The position numbers and the translations under genes were made by a program. From assembly GCA_033782935.1 (NCBI GenBank), contig JAWQEG010000501.1, positions 1,135,001 to 1,199,000 on the forward strand: DNA of 64,000 nt. Reading direction: 5' to 3'. Numbering within the stretch: position 1 is the first letter of the stretch; each line of letters begins with the position of its first letter. Origin of the DNA: Petrolisthes cinctipes (Eukaryota > Arthropoda > Malacostraca > Decapoda > Porcellanidae). The notes beneath the pieces are model-generated. The model saw nothing but the letters and a program-made list of their open reading frames with translations. It was not told the origin of the DNA and did no database searches. Positions 1-7,904 of the stretch are shown piece by piece.

Positions 1-260
1 AACCAAACCTTCCTTACAGCCATCAGTGAGAAGATCTATGTGTACAAGATGTCCTGTGGTGGTGTGAGTGGTGTTGGTGACCGTGTTACCTAACCAAACC
101 TTCCTTACAGCCATCAGTGAGAAGATCTATGTATACAAGATGTCCTGTGGTGTTGGTGACTGTGTTAACTAACCAAACCTTCCTATTACAGCCATCAGTG
201 AGAAGATCTATGTGTACAAGATGTCCTGTGGTGGTGTGAGTGGTGTTGGTGACCGACATT
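1..260 (+). repeat. Triplicated 3' splice site and exon start of WDR18
   Basis: Three direct copies begin near 1, 92 and 171. Each holds an intron end (CTTCCTTACAG or similar) followed by the first 60-70 bases of the exon. The acceptor AGs end at 19, 110 and 191. Read in the WDR18 frame, copy 1 hits TAA at 91-93 and copy 2 hits TAA at 170-172; only copy 3 continues into the open exon. Copies 1 and 3 also contain GTGAGT (64-69, 236-241), a possible cryptic donor. Confidence 0.85.
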
Positions 261-430
261 ACCAGTCCGTCACACACCTCACCTTCACACCGTGTGGTAA
301 CTACTTTGCATCGGGTGGTGCTGACGGGTTTGTGTATGTGTGGAGCCTGGCAGCTTTCAATGATGCATTACACAAGACACACCCACCACACATATCACCA
401 CACTACACACTCGGACAACACTCTGATAAG
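192..430 (+). CDS. WDR18: WDR18-like protein, internal exon (WD repeats)
   Basis: WDR18 is a WD40 protein of the nucleolar PELP1-TEX10-WDR18 (Rix1/Ipi3-type) complex, which acts in ITS2 processing and maturation of the 60S ribosomal subunit. This exon starts after the third tandem acceptor with two bases of a split codon and ends at AAG before a GTTAGT donor. The peptide has an ISEKIYVYK strand, then RHYQSVTHLTFTP, FASGGADGF and VYVWSL, which line up with the RHYQDVSCLQFT / GGKDCLVLVWSL block of vertebrate WDR18. Upstream exons lie outside the window. The assignment rests on five consecutive exons matching in order and phase. Confidence 0.85.
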
Positions 431-528
431 GTTAGTGTGTTTGTTAAGGGGGTGAGGGAATAGGGGGATATTATTAATCTTGGTATAGATGAGAGATGTG
501 TCTTTAACCAGTGTGTTATGTTTGCTAA

Positions 529-716
529 CCTAATCTAACCTAGCCTAATTCCTAACCATACCAAACCCAACCTAATCTTACTCAACCTAACCCAAGGCAA
601 CCCAACCTAACCTAATGTAACCTAACTCAACCCAACCCAACCCAAACCTAACTTAATCCATCCTATTCTACCTTTACCTATCCAAACCTAACCTAACCTG
701 ACATACCCCAATGTAT
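529..716. repeat. Degenerate (CCTAA)n interstitial telomere-like tract
   Basis: This intronic stretch is dominated by CCTAA, CCCAA and CTAACCTAA words, a decayed form of the arthropod telomere repeat TTAGG read on the opposite strand. It is too degenerate for a recent telomere insertion. Confidence 0.6.
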
Positions 717-773
717 CCTTCCCACTCTTCTCATAGCCATTATATACCTGTTGTTATTGCCTGTTAAGTGGGT

Positions 774-970
774 GCGGGAGTAGGGGACAGGCTTGGGGGG
801 GGGGTGCGGGAATAGGGGGACAGGCCTGGGGTTGGTAGAAAGCCTGTCCCCTATTTCCACACACCCCTAACTCCCCCCCCCTACTCCTGCACCCCCCCCA
901 AGCCTGTCCCCTACTCCCACACCCCCCTAAACCCTCCCAAGCCTGTCCCCCTATTGCCGCACCCCCTTAA
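774..970. mobile_element. TTAA-flanked G/C-rich foldback MITE, copy 1
   Basis: The element is bounded by TTAA at 774-777 and 967-970. The left arm has GGGTGCGGGAGTAGGGGACA and the right arm is the complementary CCCCTATTGCCGCACCCCC, so it can fold back. The arms hold several GGGG runs separated by short spacers. TTAA is the target duplication of piggyBac-type transposases, so a non-autonomous piggyBac-like element is the leading idea. It lies in a WDR18 intron. Confidence 0.55.
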
Positions 971-1179
971 GTGATGTGGGTAATACTTTAAGGGTTTTGG
1001 CACCTATTTTTGATCCAAGCCACTCCCTTTCAGTTCTTCAACTGTTTCTCTTTTCTTTCTATTTCCTTCCTGCATGCTGTCTCACCTCTCTATCACCTTC
1101 TTCTAGTGCTATATGACCTCGCTGTTGCAGCACCTAATATCAATGAATCGTATCCATTAATGTATCAATCTTTGTACAG

Positions 1180-1419
1180 GTAACAGGTATAATGATAACC
1201 AGCGGTGGAATGAAAGGTACATTGGTGTCGTGTTCACTGGACCACACAGCTCGGGTATATGACTTGGCTACAGGAAGACAAGTATACAGCCTTATTACAC
1301 CATCACCCCTTACTGCTGTCACCACCAACACATTGGGGTCACAAGTGTTGTTAGGGAGTAGTAGTGGACGTATCAATGTGGTCAACTTACTACCACCACC
1401 AACACCAGGAGATATATTG
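1180..1419 (+). CDS. WDR18: WDR18-like protein, internal exon (WD repeats)
   Basis: This 240-bp exon is phase 0 at both ends, follows a TTTGTACAG acceptor and precedes a GTTAGT donor. It encodes VTGIMITSGG, then VSCSLDHTARVYDLATGRQ, and then VLLGSSSGRINVVNL. These align with the LPITDLHCGF / SSLDQTVKLWEVSSG / FCGGSEGSIFQVDLF blades of vertebrate WDR18. It joins the previous exon at ...HSDK|VTGI without a frame break. The first ATG inside the exon (1192) is internal and not a start. Confidence 0.85.
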
Positions 1420-1441
1420 GTTAGTTATTAAAACCTTATTT

Positions 1442-1560
1442 ATGCAAGAACATCTGTGTTGTTGACAATGGCATGGTACTGGTACGATGACTCCATAGAC
1501 AAATAACAAAGCCATAGTACTGGTACCACATCATCGTTAAAACCATCAATGTTCTTGCAT
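1442..1560. repeat. Short inverted-repeat element, copy 1
   Basis: The 119-bp segment starts with ATGCAAGAACAT and ends with ATGTTCTTGCAT. Inside are near-palindromic ATGGYATGGTACTGGTAC and AGTACTGGTACCA words. A related copy lies at 19485-19595, so this is a dispersed MITE-like repeat. Confidence 0.6.
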
Positions 1561-1886
1561 ACACCCCATTGTTTCAACATGAATGAATAAATGTTTTGTA
1601 TGTAGTTTGTTTTATGCTGTTAAATATTGATGTGAATGTATATGTAGAGATGTAGAATATAGTAAATCCTTGATATATATTATAGTATAACCTGGATATA
1701 ACATAAATAAATCCACCATTTACTTCCTTTTACACTTATTGAAGACCACCAATATACAGTCTGTGTTTTCCCAGCCTTGTGTTATTAATACATTACCATA
1801 CACACTAACAGTTAAAGTGATAAAAGAATACAACACTTTGATAAACTCGTATTTACTGTGATTATTTTACTATATTTATTTTGTAG

Positions 1887-2123
1887 GTTGGTGATGCAGG
1901 TTCAAGTTGCCATGAGAAAGCTGTGACACACATAGCAGTGACAGCATCAGGTAACAGAGTGGTGACAGGGAGTGACGATGGTGAAGTGAAGGTATGGACT
2001 GTTACCAGTACTAGTTTGGGCACCAACGACACCATCACTACACCACACCTGGCCATCCAACGCACCATACACACAGCACGTGGCACCATTACCAATCTCT
2101 GTGTTTTGCGTATGGAGAGAGAG
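1887..2123 (+). CDS. WDR18: WDR18-like protein, internal exon (WD repeat)
   Basis: This 237-bp phase-0 exon follows TTATTTTGTAG. It encodes a WD repeat with VTHIAVTASGNRVVTGSDDG and EVKVWTV, and then a strand before ITNLCVLRMERE. It matches the [29 protein letters not shown] region of vertebrate WDR18. The 5' splice site (GAG|GTGTGT) sits at the start of a 38-bp minisatellite that repeats the same donor-like sequence (see 2119-2345). The downstream exon begins V-V-D-D in frame. Confidence 0.85.
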
Positions 2124-2345
2124 GTGTGTGTAAAGTGTGTTTGTTATTGTTTGTTTGAGAGGTGTGTGTAAAGAGTGTTTATTATTGTTTGTTTGAGAGG
2201 TGTGTGTAAAGTGTGTTTGTTATTGTTTGTTTGAGAGGTGTGTGTAAAGAGTGTTTATTATTGTTTGTTTGAGAGGTGTGTGTAAAGTGTTTATTATTGT
2301 TTGTTTGAGAGGTGTGTGTAAAGTGTGTTGTTGTTGCTTGTTGGA
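2119..2345 (+). repeat. 38-bp minisatellite that repeats a 5' splice site
   Basis: Six units start at about 2119, 2157, 2195, 2233, 2271 and 2307. Each begins GAGAGGTGTGTGTAAAG and continues with a TTTATTATTGTTTGTTT-type spacer. The first unit spans the true WDR18 exon-intron boundary, so each later unit carries a copy of the donor context. Confidence 0.85.
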
Positions 2346-2551
2346 GAGAGAGAGTTTATGACTGATATATAGAGTAAGTGTAAATACCCCATCATTCACA
2401 TCTCTGTATCATTATTCACTGCACCATTATTTATTTCTGTATTAGACACTTAGAGAGAAAGTTTTGTGGATACATGTCTTTTTGGTTCATATATACATGC
2501 TGTTGTGGCACTTAATATCAATCAATCAGTCAGTCATCCATCAATATGATT

Positions 2552-2730
2552 TTAAGGGGGTGCGGGAGTAGGGGACAGGCTTGGGGGGGATTTGGGGGGT
2601 GCAGGAATAGGGGAACAAGCTTGGGGTGGGTAGAAAGCCTGTCCCCTATTTCTGCACCTCCCTAACCCCCCTACTCCCTCACCCCCCAAAACCCCCCCCA
2701 AGCCTGTCCCCCTATACCCGCACCCCTTAA
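2552..2730. mobile_element. TTAA-flanked G/C-rich foldback MITE, copy 2
   Basis: TTAA lies at 2552-2555 and 2727-2730. The left arm begins GGGGGTGCGGGAGTAGGGGA and the right arm ends with the complement CCCGCACCCC. It has the same core as copy 1, including TAGAAAGCCTGTCCCCTA. It lies in the intron before the 2813 exon. Confidence 0.6.
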
Positions 2731-2812
2731 CTCTCCTTTCATTCATCAATATACCTCTTTCTTTAGTATCAACCTTCCCTATATCTAACCAAATCATCCG
2801 TTGTTCATACAG

Positions 2813-2958
2813 GTTGTGGATGACGTGGACCTTGACATCCGTGAGATCATCCGTCCACTGAGCCAAGACTACACCAGCAGTCCACTCAATGCATCCGTCA
2901 CTGTCCATACCAAACCAAGGACATCATCCGCCCTTAACATCACACCACTATATACAAG
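2813..2958 (+). CDS. WDR18: WDR18-like protein, internal exon
   Basis: The exon follows TTGTTCATACAG and encodes VVDDVDLDIREIIRPLSQDY and then a Ser/Thr-rich segment ending ITPLYT. It stops with two bases (AG) of a split codon before GTGGGT. Joined to the T at 11478 this gives Ser and keeps the frame. It corresponds to the variable linker between the last WD repeat and the C-terminal helix of WDR18. The next intron is 8.5 kb and filled with transposons. Confidence 0.75.
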
Positions 2959-3060
2959 GTGGGTACAGTAATTATTATGTATTATAAGTACAGCCACAAT
3001 TAAATATCCACCAACACTTTCCTTCCATGGTAGTAAATATCTTGGTAATAATGAACAACA

Positions 3061-3190
3061 CGTGTATTATTTTGCAGCACTTCATAATAATAATAACAAT
3101 AATTTGAGGGGGTTGAGTTGACATAAGGTGTTGTATTATTATTATTATTATTATTATATTTTGCAGCACTTCATAATAATAATAATTGAG
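3061..3190. repeat. Duplicated TTTGCAGCACTTCATAATAAT block with (ATT)n
   Basis: Two direct copies of an ATTTTGCAGCACTTC block followed by ATAATAATAA lie at about 3065-3095 and 3155-3186, separated by a (TAT)n tract. This is an intronic simple repeat. Confidence 0.6.
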
Positions 3191-3331
3191 GTGTTGTTGG
3201 ATGATTATATTTTGATATGATACTGATTTATTTGTTGCACGATGGAAGGAAAGTGTTGGTGGATATTTGATTGTGACTGTACAGTAGGTCCTGGATACAA
3301 GATCATTAAATATATCACTTGTATCCATATG

Positions 3332-3442
3332 AGAGGGTGCGGGAATAGGGGAACAGGCTTGGAGGGGGGTTTAGGGGAGTGTGGGAGTAGGGGGACAGGC
3401 TTGGGGGGGGGGTTAGGGAATAGGGGACAGGCTTTCTACCCG
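3332..3442. mobile_element. Half copy of the TTAA G/C-rich element
   Basis: It has the GGGTGCGGGAATAGGGGAAC arm and a GGGACAGGCTTTCTACCC end, matching the arm plus centre of copies 1 and 2. The complementary arm is missing. This is the third copy within 2.7 kb of the same gene. Confidence 0.55.
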
Positions 3443-4023
3443 TAAATTGCTTTATCGAGGAATTACAGTATCCTTCCTCTCACTACATACACACATGACG
3501 GAAAAACATACATGGGATTGACATATATATACACATACTGTTTTTATGTGTATATAAATTACAGTATTCATAGCCTCACTCTTTGACATGTACATAGTTT
3601 GTACAGTAATGCATTGGTTTGTACTGTTATTGTTAAGGGTGTGTATTGTACTATTAGTTTGTAAATGAATGTGTGTACAGTAAACAAACCATCTTTGTAC
3701 ATTATATACCCATAAACACACATACACCTATCTCTGTCTCTCTCTCTCTCAATGTATGTTATTGTTGTTTACCTGGCATATATACTTTGAAGGAATCAAG
3801 GCACTCAAATGTACAGTTGGCCACAGGAATTCTTATACATGCTATATATATTATGTAAAGATAGGTCATTCATTATTGTATAAATACTGCAATTATTGGT
3901 CAACCAAGTGACTCAGTGATTACCAAAGCAACAACAAACCTACTACTACTACTAATAATAATGTTGTATTGCAGTTACATAGTCTTATATTTCAAAACAA
4001 CAAACCAAATTAGTGCATTTGTC

Positions 4024-4254
4024 ATTGTATTTATTGGTTGTGGAACCAGCACAGCTGGATTGCTATAGAATACACCCCTTCTCCAGCCCAGGCCCTGTAT
4101 AGGCATATTCTGGGCTAGAAGGGTCTATCCCGTGAAGATCATCAGAAGTAAATATAAATTCAAATCTGGCGCTGTACTGATATGGGAGCCACCTGGTGGT
4201 GGCCTGTAGAGGTACTGACCCCGCCCTGGGGCAGCGACCGCTCGTCCACTCAAA
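4024..4254. repeat. DIRS inverted terminal repeat (left)
   Basis: This segment is repeated in inverted orientation at 11017-11238. Shared landmarks are GGAACCAGCACAGC, GGCGCTGTACTGATATGGGA, CCACCTGGTGG and CGACCGCTCGTCCACTC. In element orientation it is the 3' end. Confidence 0.85.
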
Positions 4255-4305
4255 TGAGAAGAAAGAGAATGCCTGCTGCATCGGGAGGCGGATGGGACAG
4301 TAAAA

Positions 4306-4392
4306 GCTGTGCTGGTTCCACAACCAATAAATACAATTTAAGCGGTGACAAATGCACTATTATTGGTAAAGTGGAACCAGCACAGCTGATTG
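4306..4392. repeat. DIRS internal complementary region
   Basis: The first half (GCTGTGCTGGTTCCACAACC) is the reverse complement of the left end at about 4030-4055. The second half (GGTAAAGTGGAACCAGCACA) is the reverse complement of the right end at about 11213-11235. Both halves are joined with a short spacer. This is the arrangement in DIRS-1 that templates closure of the replicating circle. Confidence 0.8.
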
Positions 4393-5090
4393 CTATGCAT
4401 GCGATGCGGTAGGTGGGAGGTGAGGAGGAGGCATTCATGCCCCGTATGAAGAGCGGAAAGGAGCACTTGGGCCCGGAGCGGGGACTCGTATAAAGCGTAT
4501 TGAGGTGAAACTATTGTAAAAAGGCTTCCAAGAGTTTGGGTGGTAGGCCCTTTTGGAAGTGAATTTACTCATATATATAATTTGTTATCATTATATATAC
4601 CCAACTTTCTGTTATAAACCAGAAAGTGTTACAAGTAGCTTGTCTTTATAGTCAGACTCGAGGGGACAGGCAGGGGGTCGAGGCTCCCCCCCCTTTTTTT
4701 TCAAAGTCCTCCGAACTTAGGCTATGGCCTAAGTTCGGGTAATAATTTCCCGAGAGGAGGAAAGAAACACCAATATGTCCTAACCATGTGTTTATTGTAC
4801 CAAGTCACCCATCTTGGTAGTTATTTTTATAGACCTCGGAAAATAGATACTTAAAAGTTCCATAGCAATGTAGTTTTATTACACCTGCACCATATGTACA
4901 ACATGAATGACATGGGATGAGCGTGAGAATGTACAGAATGGAGATGACGTATGGGATGAACGGGTGACGGGAGCTAAGTAGCCCGACCTTTTCCCTTCGG
5001 CCGCCCCCTCCCCCTTTTCTGTCTCCTGCAGGGACCCTTGCCAGGCGAGAGACGTGGGTGTGGTAGGGTGGGAGGAGTCCCCATCGCCAC
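4393..5090 (-). other. DIRS 3' untranslated region
   Basis: This is non-coding sequence between the internal complementary region and the recombinase reading frame. It has no support for a gene. It includes a poly-T/C patch near 4686-4703. Confidence 0.5.
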
Positions 5091-5904
5091 TCAGGGGGTG
5101 AGGGAGAGCGAGTGGAACAGATACCTCGTCCTGAAGGAAGAGGTGGATGTCCAGCCCCCCAGATCCAGTACCCGCTCCAACGAGTGAGTCCTGAGAAAGG
5201 CGAGGGAGGCGGCCACACCCCGAACGCTGTGGGCCTTGGGAGCGTGTCTGGGATCCCCGTTCTCGATTACTCGGCAGAGCAGGCGAGCGATGGACCTGGA
5301 GAAGAGAGGCTTACCAGACCTGGAGTTGTAGAAGAGGTGGTCCGGGGAAGCCTCTCTCGTAGCCTCCACATAAGCTGTGAAGGCGTGGACTGGACAGAGT
5401 GGGTGGAAGCTTCCATCCCTCAGGAAGGAGGGTACTGCGAAGGGGCCAATCCTGTCCTCAGCCTGCTCGTTCTTAGCTAAGAAAGTAGGAGAGGGGGAGA
5501 CAGTCAAAGAGGTAAGGTTAGGACTTCTGGAGGAGGTGGCACACTTCCAGAGAAACCCCCTCGAAGGTCAGGTATGTAAGGACGTGGTGAAGGGACCAGG
5601 AAGGAGTCTGGGCCCGGTGAGGTGCCGTCCCCGCCCGAATCCCCATCCTCAGCAGAGAGAGGGGCCTCTCTGAAACTTTATTATTAAAACCTAGGAGGAG
5701 GGGATCAGGCAGGGCTGCGTGATGTGCAAGCACTGTCGCCGGGGCCCTGTTGGTTGAATCGGCGAGCCAAGAGAGGAATTCCAGGACCGTGTCCTCCGAG
5801 ATGACCATGGAGGGATGTCGTCGCAGGAAGTCCTGGAATCTTTTCCAGCAAGATTCGTACTGCCGCACCGACGACTGGCGGTGAGCCCTCAGCATCTTGC
5901 CCAC
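5091..5904 (-). pseudogene. DIRS tyrosine recombinase, broken
   Basis: Two frames make up the protein. The first (5904-5518) has the N-terminal core-binding part, beginning near RAHRQSSVRQYESCWKRFQD and LEFLSWLADS. The second (5507-5091) has the catalytic part, with FLAKNE, LCPVHAFTAYVEAT, HSVRGVAASLAFL (the H-x-x-R box) and LGGWTSTSSFRTRYL (W and the Tyr region). This fits the YR of DIRS1-like elements, which resolves the circular DNA into the genome. The segment that should carry the first catalytic Arg, between the two frames, is not visible. The sequence passes directly from CHLLQKS to SLTVSPS, so a deletion plus frame change has probably removed it. Confidence 0.8.
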
Positions 5905-6307
5905 TGATTCCTCAGTGAACCGTTCGCTGAGGACTCCCGTAGAAACTCCAAGCGTATAGTTTCAGTGACGCTTGGAGTGGTGCGGACAGAGTGCTGGAGA
6001 GGCACGCCGATCCCAACTGAAGAGGATGAGGGCACCACCGGGACAGTTCTCCAAACCACGGCTGCGCTGGCCAGAGGGGGGCTATGAGGAGTACCCTCCC
6101 TCTGAATGCGCGCAGCTTGAGGATCGTCTGCAGGAGGACTGATGTTGCTGGGGGGGGAAATAGATAAAGGTACACCCACCTGTTCCAATCATCCGTGAAG
6201 GTGTCCGGACCTCCCGCCTCTGTCCTGGTGGAGAAGGACAGGAACAGAGGAAGTTGGGCCGTGGTTGGGGAGGCGAATAGGTCCACCTCCGGTGTCCCGT
6301 AGCGAAG

Positions 6308-7681
6308 TCAGAGTGACTCGAACACAGGGGGACGCAGTTGCCACTCGACTGACGTCCCTCTGAACCTGGATAGTGCGTCCGCCCAATCGTTCTCCCGCCC
6401 TGGCACATAGCGGGCCGAGAGGTGAATCGCCCTCTTGGCTGCTATTGAGAATATTTGTTCCGACAGGGACAGGTGAATTTCCGACCGTGAAGTGCCCTGT
6501 CTCTGTAGGCACTGCATGGCCGCAACATTGTCCATATCGAAGCGGACCCTATCCTGGAGAACTGGGGGTGTCTGTTGAGCCACTCCCTTGCTACCATCAA
6601 CTCCCGAGCATTGATGTGTAGTAGCCTCTCCTCTTCCTTCCATCCCCCGCACCACTGATGTCCCAGGAAAGACTGGTATCCCCAGCCTACGTCCGATGCA
6701 TCTGTCGCCACCGTGATCCCCGGGGGAGGAACTACCCAGGAAACTCGCTGACGCAGGGCACCGGGACGCAGCCAGGGTCAAAGGAGACGGTGAAGCGTTT
6801 AGGAAACTTGCCTGGGAAGGTCCCTGTGTGCCGGGGATAGGTGGAGGTTTACCTCCCGTGTCAGTCTCCTGTGCTTCAATCGTCCCAGGGGCATTGCGGG
6901 GGCCGCGAAGTATTAGGGATCCGAGCAATGACTCCCACTGGCGGCAAGAGAAAGTACGGGAAAAGTAAGCCCGGCGGACGTGGCGGAGGGTCCAGCGGGC
7001 GTTGTCTGGAGCGAGCGAGAGGGTGGCCGAAACTGAGTCCTACTCTATTCCCAGCCACGACAGTCTGTGAGTAGGGGTGAGAGAGGGTTTGGGGACGTTG
7101 AGAAGGAACCCCATTTCCTCTAGCACCCCCTTTGCTACTCTGACGTTGTTTGCTACCTGCTCCCTGGATAGGGCGTGTAGCAACCAATCGTCCAGGTACA
7201 TGAGGCCGCCAGGCGGGATGCCACCACCCTCACGAGCTTGGTGAAGACCGGAGGAGCTAGAGAGAGACCAAAAGGGAGCCTGGTAAACTAAAACGTCTCG
7301 ATCCCCACCTGGAATGCCAGAAATCGGCGAAACCGGGGGTGGATCGGGACGTGCCAGTACGCATCCTGGAGGTCCAGGGATGCTAACTAGTCCCCCTTTC
7401 GAAGAACTGTGCGGACCTGAGCAACCGAAACCATCTTGAAGTGTAAAGGTTTCAAGAACTTGTTTAGGTTGCTCAGGTCTATTACCAGTCTCGTTTTTCC
7501 AGGGTCCTTTTTGGAGACCATGAATAAACGAGAAAGAAAGACCCTCCCCGTCGCCCGCTCCACTACCCCTTTTTCCCTCATTTCTCACATGCGGGACGAC
7601 CGAAGGTGACACTCTGGCTAAGGCAGGCGAGAGACGTAGCGGAAAGTGACAGATGTCAGTGGGGTAAACGGGTAATCCCCG
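6308..7681 (-). pseudogene. DIRS reverse transcriptase-RNase H, broken
   Basis: RT blocks read on the minus strand in changing frames. FLSRLFMVSKKDPGKTRLVI lies near 7540-7480. The palm block with LDLQDAYWHVPIH and RFRRFLAFQVG lies near 7375-7295, followed by an in-frame TAG where Gln would be expected. LPFGLSLAP comes next, and the catalytic MYLDDWLLHA (YLDD) lies near 7200. RNase H follows: TDASDVGWGYQ (6707-6675), INARELMVA, FDMDNVAAMQCL, and RYVPGRENDWADALSR near 6415-6360. Several frameshifts separate these blocks. The order RT-RH-YR and the YLDD-W motif are typical of DIRS1-like elements. Confidence 0.8.
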
Positions 7682-7810
7682 CTGGGACCCGGGGGGGGTG
7701 GGAATGGGAGTGAGGGAGAGATTTTGACAGTAACTGGACATCAAGGTGGGGAGAGGTTATGTCATATGTCAGAATGTCAAACAGGGAGGATGAGAAGAAC
7801 AGTTACTCAC
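7682..7810 (-). other. Possible spliceosomal intron at the start of DIRS RT
   Basis: On the minus strand a consensus donor CCCG|GTGAGTAACT lies at 7811/7810. A candidate acceptor CCGGGTCCCAG|C lies at 7682/7681, with a pyrimidine-rich stretch before it. The upstream frame ends WPWISVP at the donor. The acceptor choice is uncertain. Confidence 0.35.
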
Positions 7811-7904
7811 CGGGACTGAAATCCAGGGCCAAGTCAGGCCCTGGCGAATCATCCTTGCTGCCCAACCGTGGGATGGCCAGGCGGCTGACCACCCCATGAG
7901 GCAC

